Shown here one piece after another: positions 49,949 to 58,280 of a stretch of 64,000 bases of DNA. The first letter of the stretch is position 1; each line of letters opens with the position of its first letter. Under the pieces are notes generated by a model. It did no database searches. It was given only the letters and a program-made list of their open reading frames with translations, and was not told where the DNA came from. Source of the stretch: an uncultured Collinsella sp. (GTDB lineage Bacteria; Actinomycetota; Coriobacteriia; Coriobacteriales; Coriobacteriaceae); assembly GCA_902493515.1 (NCBI GenBank), contig CABUPE010000004.1, forward strand, positions 28,358-92,357, read 5' to 3'. Made by a program: the position numbers and the translations under genes.

Positions 49949-51043
49949 TTACGCAAACAGGCCGTAGATGCTGATATTGGCCTTGGCGTAGAGGCCGTTG
50001 GCGTACTCGGTCCACTTGGAGCTAGCGCTCGAAGCCTGCGAGGAGTACTGCTGGTAGGCGGTGTAATAGGCGGTCATGGCCTGCTTGTAGGTAGCGCTAT
50101 CGGCCGTAAAGGCATCGTCAGCGAAGGCCTTAGCGTAGGTGCTATCGGCGTCCTTCCAGGTACCCTTTTCGCTATCCCACTCGTCGCCGGCAAGGTTGAT
50201 GATGTAGTCGGCGTAGTCCTTGCTCGCGGTCTCCTCGTTGCCGTCAGAAGGCTCGGTCGGGGCGGTCGGCATGCTTGCGGAGCTGTCGCCGACCTTCTTC
50301 TTGTAGAGCTTCTGCAGCGTCGCGGACTGGCGGACGATCTGCTTGGCCTGGTCCTTGGACACGCCATACTGCGTGGCCATGGTCTTGTAGTCCGAAGTGC
50401 CGATGGAATCCTCGGCGTACTTCTTCATCTCCTTGGAAGAGACGGTGATGCCCTCGTCCTCGGCAGCATCGAGCAGAATCTTGTTGCGCACGTAGGACAG
50501 GATGACGTCGGCAGAGGGAGCGGTGTAGTTGCCATCGCTATCCTTGACGGTGTCGAGGCTGTACTGGCTCTCGATGGCCTCGCGCGCGGTGATGTCGCTC
50601 TTCTTGCCGTTGTAGCTATAGCTTGCCACGGTCGAATCGAGCTGGTCCTCAGTGAGGGTCGCCGAGCCGACGCCCTTCCCGCCAAAGCCGCCATTGCCGA
50701 TAAAGAAGCCGACCACGGCAGCGATCACGACTGCGACCACAAAGGCAGCAATCATCGTCTTCTTGTGCTTGGATGCGCGGTCGTCTTCGTCGGAACCCAG
50801 GATATCGTCGTCCTCGTCCTGCTCCTCGGGCATGAGGTTCTCGTCGGCGGCGTCCGCGGCGATCTTTGCCTCCAGGCGAGCGTCCTCCTCCTCGGCCGTC
50901 GTACCGGCGGCAATATGTTCGGCAGACGTACCGGCGACCAGATCGATCTTCTCCTCCTCATCACCATCGGGGCCTTCGCCGCGCTCGATGATCTGGATGC
51001 CGTCGATCTCGTCCTTCTCGTCCTTCTTTTGAATCAGACCCAT
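49949..51043 (-). CDS. Single-pass membrane protein with SurA-like extracytoplasmic domain
   Basis: A 364-residue protein. The first 95 residues are highly acidic and cytoplasmic (for example EEQDEDDDILGSDEDDR). A transmembrane segment follows (TMIAAFVVAVVIAAVVGFFIGN), then an outside domain with DVILSYVRNKILLDAAEDEGITVSSKEMKKYAED and YGVSKDQAKQIVRQSATLQKLYKKKV, which resembles the helical N-terminal domain of SurA/PrsA chaperones. No peptidyl-prolyl isomerase domain is present. The C-terminal part is rich in Tyr, Ala and Ser. The start at 51043 follows ACAAGGAGTAACTGAT. It may be a secretion chaperone; the assignment is tentative. Confidence 0.75.
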   Translation of the reverse strand: MGLIQKKDEKDEIDGIQIIERGEGPDGDEEEKIDLVAGTSAEHIAAGTTAEEEDARLEAKIAADAADENLMPEEQDEDDDILGSDEDDRASKHKKTMIAAFVVAVVIAAVVGFFIGNGGFGGKGVGSATLTEDQLDSTVASYSYNGKKSDITAREAIESQYSLDTVKDSDGNYTAPSADVILSYVRNKILLDAAEDEGITVSSKEMKKYAEDSIGTSDYKTMATQYGVSKDQAKQIVRQSATLQKLYKKKVGDSSASMPTAPTEPSDGNEETASKDYADYIINLAGDEWDSEKGTWKDADSTYAKAFADDAFTADSATYKQAMTAYYTAYQQYSSQASSASSKWTEYANGLYAKANISIYGLFA

Positions 51044-51082
51044 ATCAGTTACTCCTTGTTAGGAAACATAGTCCGCAATAGA

Positions 51083-51110
51083 ATACGCCCGACAAAGCGC
51101 CGGGCGTATT
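51083..51110 (-). terminator. Hairpin after the isocitrate dehydrogenase gene
   Basis: AATACGCCCG pairs with CGGGCGTATT around ACAAAGCGC. The minus strand continues CTATTG, a weak tail, so it may only be a partial terminator of the upstream four-gene operon. Confidence 0.6.
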
Positions 51111-51169
51111 GATTCTCAGGTTATACGCAAACACTTAAGTACTATTTAGGCGTTTGCAGTCTGCATGCC

Positions 51170-52255
51170 TTAGGCCAGGTGCGCGATAACGGCATCGGCA
51201 AAGGCCTGCGTGCCCACAGCGCCCTCAACGGAGCCGGTCTGGGCACGACGAACGTCGCCGGTAACCTGCTCACCCTCGTCGAGCGTGGCAGAAACGGCGG
51301 CGCGAATGCGATTGGCCGCGTCGTTCTCGCCCAGGTGATCGAGCATCATAGCCGCGGACAGAATCTCGGCCGTGGGGTTAGCGATATCCTGGCCAGCGAT
51401 ATCGGGCGCGGAGCCGTGCGTCGCCTCGAAGATGGCGCAGTCGGCACCGATGTTGGAACCCGGAGCCATACCCAGTCCACCTACCAGACCGGCGCACAGG
51501 TCGCTCACAATGTCACCGTACAGGTTGGGCAGCACCAGGACATCGAAGTCGTTGGGGTTCTGGACCAGGCCCATGCAGGTGGCGTCGACAATCTTGTCGT
51601 TGAACTCGATATCGGGATAGTTGGCGGCCACCTCGCGCGCAACGCGCAGGAACAGGCCATCGGTCGCCTTCATGATGTTGGCCTTATGCACGGCCGTCAC
51701 CTTTTTGCGGCCGCAGCGGCGGGCGTACTCAAAAGCGTACTCCACAATGCGGCGGCTCTTGGCGATGGAAATCGGCTTGATTGAGATGGCGGAATCCGCG
51801 GCGAAGGTCTTCTGACCCGAGCGCTCGACAAGCTGCGAGAGCTCCTCAACCTCGGCAGCGCCCTCATCGAACTCGATGCCGGCGTAGAGGTCCTCGGTGT
51901 TCTCGCGCACGATGACCAGGTCGACGTCGCGGAAGCGCGAGCCGTCGCCCGGCTGCGACAGGCAGGGGCGCACGCAGGCATACAGGTCGAAGTGCTTGCG
52001 CAGGGCCACGTTGACGCTGCGGAAACCCGTACCGACCGGCGTGGTGATGGGGCCCTTGATGGCAACCTTGGTCTCGGCGACCGCATCGAGCACGTGCTGG
52101 GGCAGTGGCGTGCCAAACTCGTCCATGACGCCGGCACCGGCCTCCTGGACGTTCCAGTTGATCTTGACACCGGTGGCCTCGACCACGCGGCGCATGGCCT
52201 GCGTAATCTCGGGACCGATACCGTCACCGGGGATCAGGACTACATCGTGCGCCAT
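51170..52255 (-). CDS. Isocitrate/isopropylmalate dehydrogenase family (NAD-dependent isocitrate dehydrogenase)
   Basis: A 361-residue beta-decarboxylating dehydrogenase. VVLIPGDGIGPEITQAM is the family start; RENTEDLYAGIEF identifies the isocitrate rather than the isopropylmalate branch; KANIMKATDGLF and NLYGDIVSDLCAGLVGGLGMAPGSNIG carry the catalytic Lys and metal-binding Asp residues. GSAPDIAGQDIANP is the cofactor loop of NAD-type enzymes. It makes 2-oxoglutarate for glutamate synthesis. The ATG at 52255 follows GAGGAGTAACAGATT and lies 6 bases after the upstream stop, so it closes a four-gene operon. Confidence 0.92.
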   Translation of the reverse strand: MAHDVVLIPGDGIGPEITQAMRRVVEATGVKINWNVQEAGAGVMDEFGTPLPQHVLDAVAETKVAIKGPITTPVGTGFRSVNVALRKHFDLYACVRPCLSQPGDGSRFRDVDLVIVRENTEDLYAGIEFDEGAAEVEELSQLVERSGQKTFAADSAISIKPISIAKSRRIVEYAFEYARRCGRKKVTAVHKANIMKATDGLFLRVAREVAANYPDIEFNDKIVDATCMGLVQNPNDFDVLVLPNLYGDIVSDLCAGLVGGLGMAPGSNIGADCAIFEATHGSAPDIAGQDIANPTAEILSAAMMLDHLGENDAANRIRAAVSATLDEGEQVTGDVRRAQTGSVEGAVGTQAFADAVIAHLA

Positions 52256-52261
52256 AATCTG

Positions 52262-52960
52262 TTACTCCTCGTCTTCGGCGTCGTCAGATTTTTTAACGCT
52301 AGCACGCTTCTTCTTTTTGGAGAGATCCAGGCCAAAACGTTTAACAAGCATTTCGCAAATCTCGCTCGAACGGGCCTTGAGATAGCTGCCCTTGCCGTTC
52401 TCGGCGTCGAACTTAAGGCGCAGCGCGAGCTTCTCGGCGACCTCGGCGTCAATCTCGCCCTGGCCAAACTCGTACAGACAACCGAGCATGTCGCGATACT
52501 CAAGGTCGCCGTGGTAGCACTGGATAGCCTCGTCCAGGATGGGCCAAGCCTCGCGCGAACGCTCGACGCTCGTGGCGCCCCACACGCACAGCAGGCGGAA
52601 GGCGGCATAGCGCAGCGTGGAGGAAATCTCGTCGAACAGCGCGGTCTCGGCACCCTCAAAGGCATCGCCCAGCTGCTCGGGGCAGGTGGTGGCGAGCGCC
52701 GCCAGGGCATCGAGAGCCTCCCAGCGGGTCTGAGCCTCGGGGCGGTCGAGTGCCTCGATCAGCGCGGGCACGCAGGGCACGACGCGCTGCGGATCGCGCT
52801 CGGCAAGCAGGTGCAGCACGCGGGCGGCAAACTGACGGATGCGGCGCGTGGGGCAGCCGAGCTCCTTGACCAGGCGGTCGACGGCGTTCTCGTTCTCCTC
52901 TGCCAGCTGAAGCTGTGCCAGCTCCTCGTCGGTGAGCTGTTCTTCCTTGTTTTCTGCCAT
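52262..52960 (-). CDS. HEAT-repeat-like protein of unknown function
   Basis: A 232-residue protein without signal peptide or membrane segment. After an acidic start (LTDEELAQLQLAEENENAVDRLVKELG), helix pairs such as RRIRQFAARVLHLLAERDPQRVVPCVPALIEALDRPEAQTRWEALDALAALATTCPEQLGDAF look like HEAT/ARM repeats, usually a protein-binding scaffold. The C-terminus is Lys-rich then acidic (KKKKRASVKKSDDAEDEE). I know no function. The ATG at 52960 follows AAGAGGTAACT. It is 15 bases downstream of the membrane protein gene and 6 upstream of the dehydrogenase, so it is co-transcribed. Confidence 0.82.
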   Translation of the reverse strand: MAENKEEQLTDEELAQLQLAEENENAVDRLVKELGCPTRRIRQFAARVLHLLAERDPQRVVPCVPALIEALDRPEAQTRWEALDALAALATTCPEQLGDAFEGAETALFDEISSTLRYAAFRLLCVWGATSVERSREAWPILDEAIQCYHGDLEYRDMLGCLYEFGQGEIDAEVAEKLALRLKFDAENGKGSYLKARSSEICEMLVKRFGLDLSKKKKRASVKKSDDAEDEE

Positions 52961-52975
52961 AGTTACCTCTTCTTA

Positions 52976-53404
52976 CTATTTCTTAGCGTGCTTGCCAGCA
53001 CCCTTGCTGTCATCGGCGACCGAGATGAGCTGTCGGTCGGCCGCGCCATTGCGGCGTGCGCGGCGACGCTCCTCGGCATCGCCCGCGTCGGCGGCGGCGC
53101 GGTGAGCCTTGTTGACGTTAAAGACCTCGTCGTGCTTGCGCCACGGGCCGACGGACTCGCCAAAGCTCATCTTAAGGCCGGCGATAAAGCCGCCGAGCCA
53201 GCCGATCGGCGCAAACTGCACCAGCGGGAACAGCGAAAACACCCAGGTCAGCAGGACGACTGCCGCCGCGCCTACAAAATTGGCGATCCAGTAGTCGCGT
53301 TTGGTGATGACGCGCTTTTCGCACGCCCACTGGCCGCACAAAAAGCCGATGTAGATCGCAAAGAGAAAGAGCACCAGCGCAAGCACCACGAACGTCCAGC
53401 TCAT
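52976..53404 (-). CDS. Small membrane protein of unknown function
   Basis: A 142-residue protein with a hydrophobic N-terminal segment (WTFVVLALVLFLFAIYIGFLCGQW) and two more (WIANFVGAAAVVLLTWVFSLFPLVQF and IGWLGGFIAGLKM), then a soluble basic/Ala-rich tail of about 60 residues. No recognised domain. The ATG at 53404 overlaps nothing but uses GAGGAG, the last coding bases of the upstream dehydrogenase, as its ribosome site, so translation is probably coupled. It is the second gene of the operon leading to isocitrate dehydrogenase. Confidence 0.78.
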   Translation of the reverse strand: MSWTFVVLALVLFLFAIYIGFLCGQWACEKRVITKRDYWIANFVGAAAVVLLTWVFSLFPLVQFAPIGWLGGFIAGLKMSFGESVGPWRKHDEVFNVNKAHRAAADAGDAEERRRARRNGAADRQLISVADDSKGAGKHAKK

Positions 53405-53409
53405 GGTCG

Positions 53410-54489
53410 CTACTCCTCGTGATGATGGCCGCAGCAGCACTCGTGGCCGTCATCATGGCCGTGGCCGCCGCAGCACTCGTGGTCCTCGCCGTGATGGTGG
53501 CCGCAACCGCACTCGTGGTCGTCGCCGTGCTCGCCGCAACCGCAGCCTTCCTCGTGAGCACCGTGCTCCTCGGGACGATACTGCGACCAGTCCAGACCGG
53601 CGGCGATGGCGTCGGCCTCCTCCTTGTAGAGTACCGTGATGGCCTGGGTGCCCAGCTTGGCGCCGCCAATGGCGTCGAGCATGTCGTAGAGCGTAAAGGC
53701 CACGTCGGCGCCGGGCAGCGCAAGCTCGCGATCGTCGGCATAGGCGAGCGCCAAGCGCAGGTCCTTGATGAAGTGCTCGACCATAAAGCCGGGCTTGTAG
53801 TCGCCGTCGAGCGCTTTGGGGGCCAGGCTCTCCATGGCGCCGGACTTGCCGGTGCCGCCCAGGATCATCTGGCGGGTCTTCTCCAGGTCAAGGCCGCTCA
53901 GCTCGGCAAATGCCATGGCGTCTGCCATGCCAACCATGCAGGCGCCCAGCGACACCTGGTTGGCGAGCTTGGCAGCCTGGCCCTTGCCGGCGCCGTCAAA
54001 GCAGCAGATGGTTGCCGCAAAGGTGGAAAGGATATCGCGGACCGGGGCGATGTCGTTCTCGGTAGCGCCCACGATAGCCGTGAGCGTGCCGGCGATAGCA
54101 CCCGACTCGCCGCCGGTGACGGGGCAGTCAAACGCCATGCGACCAGAAACCTGGGCGGCCTCGGCAATGTCACGGGCGAGCTCGGGCGAGCTCGTGGTGA
54201 GATCAATCAAGACCGCGCCCGGCTTGGTGCACGCGAGCAGGCCGTCGCCCGCCAGGTAGAGCTCCTCGACCTCGGAGGGATAGCCCACCATGGTAAAGAC
54301 GACATCGGCGTTCGCCGCGGCATCGGCCGGCGTATCGGCCCAGGCGGCACCGCGCTCGATAAGCGCGGCGGCCTTGGACTTGGTGCGGTTGTTGACCGTG
54401 ACGGGATAGCCGGCGTCCAGGATGTGGCCGGCGATGGGGGCACCCATGATTCCGGTGCCGATAAATGCGACGGAGAGCTTGTTTGCCAT
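53410..54489 (-). CDS. 3-Hydroxyisobutyrate dehydrogenase family oxidoreductase with Cys/His-rich tail
   Basis: A 359-residue NAD(P)-dependent beta-hydroxyacid dehydrogenase. FIGTGIMGAPIAGHIL (9-24) is the nucleotide fold, DCPVTGGESGA the substrate loop, and GAGKGQAAKLANQ carries the catalytic Lys. Family members such as GarR or GlxR end near residue 300. Here about 53 more residues follow, with 14 His and 9 Cys in clusters (CGCGEHGDDHECGCG, HHHGEDHECC, HECCCGHHH). This tail looks like a metal-binding or metal-storage segment; it has no counterpart in the family that I know. The ATG at 54489 follows AAAAGGAAAGGTTTC. First gene of a four-gene operon. Confidence 0.9.
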   Translation of the reverse strand: MANKLSVAFIGTGIMGAPIAGHILDAGYPVTVNNRTKSKAAALIERGAAWADTPADAAANADVVFTMVGYPSEVEELYLAGDGLLACTKPGAVLIDLTTSSPELARDIAEAAQVSGRMAFDCPVTGGESGAIAGTLTAIVGATENDIAPVRDILSTFAATICCFDGAGKGQAAKLANQVSLGACMVGMADAMAFAELSGLDLEKTRQMILGGTGKSGAMESLAPKALDGDYKPGFMVEHFIKDLRLALAYADDRELALPGADVAFTLYDMLDAIGGAKLGTQAITVLYKEEADAIAAGLDWSQYRPEEHGAHEEGCGCGEHGDDHECGCGHHHGEDHECCGGHGHDDGHECCCGHHHEE

Positions 54490-54587
54490 GAAACCTTTCC
54501 TTTTAGGTTGGGTGTTGTTACCAGGTTAAATACTCGGTGCCAGCGTTTGGGCAGTGAGCTGGGATCGATTACGGCCGCGTTACTTGC

Positions 54588-55541
54588 CTACTGACCGCGC
54601 ACGCGGCGGGCGATGCGGTCGGAAAGCGACGCCTTGTCGGCGCGGTTCTTACCCCAAAACGCGCAGGCCACCATGCCGGGGCCCACGTGCGAGCCGATGG
54701 TGGGACCCACGGAGCTGCGAATGATCGTGACGTCGGCGCAGCCTTCCTCCTTGCGGATGGCAGCTTCGAGCCAGTCACCGTCCTTTTCGGCATCGGCAGT
54801 CATAATGGCGATGGGCATGGTGCGATCGGGCACGTAGTTCTCGCGGAACGACTTGAGGATGGACTTGAGTGCCTTCTTGCGGCCTCGGTTGACACCGATT
54901 AGCGACAGCGAGCCGGCAAGGTCGTAGGAGAGCTCGGGCTTGACATCGAGCTTTGCCGTAAGCTGCGCCGCCGCGGGCGGAATGCGGCCGCCGGCAGCCA
55001 GTGCGTCGAAGCTCTCGAGCGTAAAGTAGCCGTGGACGTAGGTCTTTGCCTCGTTTGCCCAATCGACCAGCTGCTTGGCGGTCAGTCCCGCCGAACGCTG
55101 GCGCACGGCCTCGAGCGCCAAGAGCGCGCCGGTCGCGCAGGGCAGAGCGTTGTCGACCACGTACAGCTCAAAATCGGGATACTCGGCGCGCACGGCGTCC
55201 GCCGCCTGGCACGCGGAGTTGTAGCTCGACGACAGCGCCGAGGTAAAGCACAGGTAGACCGTGGGCGTGCCCTCTTTGGCGCACTCGGTAAAAAACTCGA
55301 TATAGCGACCGAGCGACACAGCCGAGGTGGACACGCGGGCACCGGCGCGCATGCGGTCGTAGAACTCCTTAGGGCTCATGCTCGACCAGATGTCGTCCGT
55401 GCGCTCCTCGCCATCGATAATGAAGGGGAAACCCAGGATATCGACATCGAGGTTCGCGGCGACCTCGGGGCTAAAGTCGCAGCAGGTATCGACGACGATG
55501 CGGCAACGGTCCGAATGACCGGCGGATGCGGCCTTGTCCAT
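54588..55541 (-). CDS. DegV-family fatty-acid-binding protein
   Basis: A 317-residue cytoplasmic DegV protein. RIVVDTCCDFSPEVAANLDVDILGFPFIIDGEERTDD is the typical first domain; ARVSTSAVSLGRYIEFF carries the fatty-acid carboxylate contact SxxS/TS, FTSALSSSYNSA is the second signature, and the C-terminus has IRSSVGPTIGSHVGPGMVACAFWG. Such proteins bind a fatty acid for the FakA kinase or serve as lipid carriers; no fakA lies nearby. The ATG at 55541 follows TAAGGAGTCGCTTTG. The hpf terminator lies upstream, so it is its own unit. Confidence 0.93.
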   Translation of the reverse strand: MDKAASAGHSDRCRIVVDTCCDFSPEVAANLDVDILGFPFIIDGEERTDDIWSSMSPKEFYDRMRAGARVSTSAVSLGRYIEFFTECAKEGTPTVYLCFTSALSSSYNSACQAADAVRAEYPDFELYVVDNALPCATGALLALEAVRQRSAGLTAKQLVDWANEAKTYVHGYFTLESFDALAAGGRIPPAAAQLTAKLDVKPELSYDLAGSLSLIGVNRGRKKALKSILKSFRENYVPDRTMPIAIMTADAEKDGDWLEAAIRKEEGCADVTIIRSSVGPTIGSHVGPGMVACAFWGKNRADKASLSDRIARRVRGQ

Positions 55542-55559
55542 CAAAGCGACTCCTTACGT

Positions 55560-55592
55560 AAAAAGGCGGCCACCCGCATGGGATGGCCGCCA
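55560..55592 (-). terminator. Terminator of hpf
   Basis: GGCGGCCA pairs with TGGCCGCC around CCCGCATGGGA, itself able to pair (CCC/GGG). On the minus strand it runs into TTTTTACG. It overlaps the presumed promoter of the DegV gene. Confidence 0.85.
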
Positions 55593-55620
55593 ACCGTTAA
55601 CTCATGCAAGTTAACGTATT

Positions 55621-56205
55621 TTACTCGTCAAGTGTTTCGATGCGGGGCTTGATGATGCCATATCCACCATTCTTACGGTGATACACCACATTGATGAGAC
55701 CGGTCGTCGCGTTCTCGAACACGTAGAAGTCGTGACCCAGCAGATCGGTCTGCACCAGCGCCTGCTCCTCAGTCATCGGGGTGACGTCGATAACCTTCTC
55801 GCGGACGAGCAGGTCGTCCTCTTCCTCGGGCAGCAGCAGGTCGGCCAGATCCTCGACGCGCTCGACCGGTGCGACATCCGCTGCGCTGGCACCGCCCTGG
55901 CGGTTGTCCACAACCTTGGTCTTGAACTTGCGCAGCTGGCGGGTGACCTTATCGGCGGAGAGGTCGATGGCGGCGTACATATCTGCGCCATGCTCGGCAA
56001 CGCGAATCACCGAACCGCGGACGCGAACCGTAACCTCGACGATTGCCGGGTTGGGGTTCGAGGGGTTCTTCTCATAGCGAAGTACAACGTCGACTGTCAT
56101 GGGCTCGATATCGAAAACCTTGAGCGCCTCGCCGATCTTTTCATCCACATGCGCACGCAGAGCATCGGTTACCGTCGTCTTGCGTCCAGAAACCTTGATA
56201 TCCAT
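55621..56205 (-). CDS. hpf: Long ribosome hibernation promoting factor
   Basis: A 194-residue long-form HPF/RaiA. The N-terminal ribosome-binding domain (MDIKVSGRKTTVTDALRAHVDEKIGEALKVF... and AAIDLSADKVTRQLRKFKTK) occupies about 1-105; a Pro/Glu/Asp linker (about 110-135) leads to the C-terminal dimerisation domain (VREKVIDVTPMTEEQALVQTDLLGHDFYVFENATTGLINVVYHRKNGGYGIIKP). It dimerises 70S ribosomes into inactive 100S particles in stationary phase. The ATG at 56205 follows TTGGAGCCACGT. Confidence 0.96.
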   Translation of the reverse strand: MDIKVSGRKTTVTDALRAHVDEKIGEALKVFDIEPMTVDVVLRYEKNPSNPNPAIVEVTVRVRGSVIRVAEHGADMYAAIDLSADKVTRQLRKFKTKVVDNRQGGASAADVAPVERVEDLADLLLPEEEDDLLVREKVIDVTPMTEEQALVQTDLLGHDFYVFENATTGLINVVYHRKNGGYGIIKPRIETLDE

Positions 56206-56421
56206 ACGTGGCTCCAATCTGCCTCGGGGACTTACTGTACTGGCTATGTACCCATTGCCGTGCATTTAATCACGCGGATTCCTAAAGACCCGAATAACGA
56301 TTGCTTGATACCGCATACCGAAGTCTCGCACTTTTCTGTGGCAAAGTGCGCTATAGGAGGGGGCCGACGACTTTGTATTTGGTCCCGAAAATTGGCTTTG
56401 ACCTGCTGATTTTATTGGGAT

Positions 56422-56455
56422 GAAAAAGCCGTGCTCCCCTATTGGGGAAACCCGG
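56422..56455 (-). terminator. Terminator of the amino-acid-binding lipoprotein gene
   Basis: On the minus strand CCGGGTTTCCCC-AATA-GGGGAGCACGG forms a hairpin followed by CTTTTTC. It lies about 70 bases after the lipoprotein stop. The rest of the 317-base gap 56206-56522 should hold the hpf promoter; no gene is visible. Confidence 0.65.
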
Positions 56456-56522
56456 AAGTGCGTGTTGAAACCGTGAAGAGGTATCCTTTCCAACGTATAG
56501 GAGACACCACCCCTAGCAATAA

Positions 56523-57530
56523 CTAGCTACTGAGTTTGTTAATGTCGTCGTCAGTGATGGTGCCTTCCTGGCTGGACGATTTGTCCTCGGAGGATGCGGT
56601 CTCATTGTTGGAATCGGAGGATTCATCGCCGGAGGACATGGTCTCACCGGACTCAGAGTCGCCCGACTGCACGTTAACGCCCGAAACCGTCTTAGTGGCG
56701 AGGTCGTAGGGCATTGTGCCATACCAGACAGAGTGGACCGCCTCGAGCGTGCCGTCGGCCGTAATACCGTCGAGGGCATCGCTCACGGCACGGCACAGTT
56801 CGTCATTGGACGAGAGGCCCGCAACACCAAGCGTCGAGGGCGCCTCGAGCGCACCGACATAGGAGACCTCGCTCATCAGGCGTGCAAGGTAGCCGCCGGC
56901 CGTGGAGTCGCAGATCACATAGTCGACCTCGCCGGACTCGAGCGCCTCAAAGCACTCGTTGATGTTGGAGTAGGTCTTTTGGTTGGCGGTAATGCTCTGC
57001 TTGGCAAGCGCCTCCTGCGAGGCCGAGGACATCTGGACACCCAGGGTAGACGTGTTAAGGGTATCGGTGGAAACGCTTAGCGACCCACCATCGCTGGTTT
57101 TACCGAACACAGAAGCGGCATCGTACAGGCAGGTGCCGAGCGAGCTAACGTCCCCGTCTGTGGAGCTGATCTCGCCGATAAAGATATCAGCCTTTTTGTC
57201 GCCGAGCGCGGAACCTGCCGAGGACGCATCGACAAAGGCGACCTTAAGGCCCATGCGGCTTGCGAGGGCGCGGGCGGCGTCAACCGCATATCCCGTGAGC
57301 TCGCCGTCGGCGCCTTGCATGGCCTGCGGCGCATCGGAAGTATCGAGGGCGACCGTCAGGGTTCCGGGAGTGACCAGGGCATCGTCCGACACCGCCGGCG
57401 TGACGGTCTCGTACTCGATCTGGTCGATCGTGGGAGTCGTGAACGTAGACAGCGGGTTGAACGCGCATCCGCTCAGGCCCAAAACGGCAATGACCGCTGC
57501 GGTCCCAGCACCTAACCGAGCCGCGTGCAT
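56523..57530 (-). CDS. Family 3 amino-acid-binding lipoprotein
   Basis: A 335-residue substrate-binding protein of the polar amino acid type. A lipoprotein signal ends in the lipobox LSGC (Cys at about 22, giving AVIAVLGLSGCAFNPL). The PBP fold follows: LTVALDTSDAPQAM, LTGYAVDAARALASRMGLKVAFVD, KKADIFIGEIS, FEALESGEVDYVICDSTAGGYLA and AVHSVWYGTMP. The tail (about 50 residues) is Ser/Glu/Asp-rich and probably disordered. No ABC permease or ATPase is adjacent, so it is an orphan. GAGGGGCAGCTTG supports the ATG at 57530; an ATG at 57548 is also possible. The same frame stays open for over 160 more codons upstream, which is unusual. Confidence 0.88.
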   Translation of the reverse strand: MHAARLGAGTAAVIAVLGLSGCAFNPLSTFTTPTIDQIEYETVTPAVSDDALVTPGTLTVALDTSDAPQAMQGADGELTGYAVDAARALASRMGLKVAFVDASSAGSALGDKKADIFIGEISSTDGDVSSLGTCLYDAASVFGKTSDGGSLSVSTDTLNTSTLGVQMSSASQEALAKQSITANQKTYSNINECFEALESGEVDYVICDSTAGGYLARLMSEVSYVGALEAPSTLGVAGLSSNDELCRAVSDALDGITADGTLEAVHSVWYGTMPYDLATKTVSGVNVQSGDSESGETMSSGDESSDSNNETASSEDKSSSQEGTITDDDINKLSS

Positions 57531-57878
57531 CAAGCTGCCCCTCACCATGTCCACTACCCTGCCTTCTGTGTCGTATACAATCCGTGCGTTGCGCGGAATA
57601 TCAGATTGTTCCCACCAGCTGACCTGGTATTTGACCCCACACTTGCGCACCGGGGTGTTTGCTCGGGAGGCCGCAGCCACCTTCACGACTGACCCGCTCG
57701 CCCGCGAGGCGGTATTGCCCCAAAGAAAGTAGAACGGACGGTGCGGCTTACATCTAGGACGCGCCATGATCGCGCCGCGCGCACGCGGTCGCTTACGTGG
57801 ATCCCTTTGACCGCGTCTGTCTTGGACTAGGACGGGCATTTCGTCCGTCCGCAACCACAGCCTGGTAGGAACGAAGCG

Positions 57879-57907
57879 CATTATAGCTAAGTTCAAGCTA
57901 AAGTTTA
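57879..57907 (-). promoter_or_regulatory. Candidate promoter reading toward the lipoprotein gene
   Basis: On the minus strand TTAAAC and TATAAT are separated by 17 bases, a good fit to the vegetative sigma consensus. It would give a leader of more than 300 bases before the lipoprotein start, or allow translation from an in-frame ATG at 57767. The rest of 57549-58280 holds a strong hairpin (CCCGGAGCTCCCC / GGGGAACTCCGGG, 57981-58009), and the repeat element at 58030. Confidence 0.55.
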
Positions 57908-58029
57908 AGGTTAGGGGCGTCATTCGCATCGCGAGTACAGATTTCGCAGGTCGGAGCGGGCTATTCGTGCCCCCATGAAGCCCGGAGCTCCCCCACGGGG
58001 AACTCCGGGGCACCCGTCTCAGGGCGCCC

Positions 58030-58246
58030 TGTGCAAAAAACGGCAAATATGAGTACTGTCACCAATTTAGTAGCAGCGTATTACCGCCTCACGAGCCCTT
58101 TTTGAGTTCCGCACAGCCTGCTTGGCGCCAAGATATTCCACATTCGTTTACTATCTCTTCGCTGAATCCAGATTTTCGGCCCAAGTTTCTTTGTTTTTGC
58201 TGTCACTAATCTAGTAACAGTACTCATATTTGCCGTTTTTTGCACA
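58030..58246. repeat. MITE-like element with 30-bp perfect terminal inverted repeats
   Basis: Positions 58030-58059 are the exact reverse complement of 58217-58246 (30 bp: TGTGCAAAAAACGG...GTACTGT), and similarity continues about 17 bases further inward with changes. The enclosed 150 or so bases are non-coding and AT-richer than the surroundings. It lies just after the stop of the 58281 gene on the minus strand. The shape is that of a non-autonomous transposon. Confidence 0.82.
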
Positions 58247-58280
58247 GAGCATATAAAAGACCCCCTATAAAGCCATAGTT

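Noticed and set aside
57549..58029. Possible structured RNA gene (SRP RNA, RNase P or tmRNA) in the gap upstream of the lipoprotein
   Set aside because: No conserved core (such as GGAAGCAGC of SRP RNA or the RNase P helices) was found on either strand; only one strong hairpin and a promoter.
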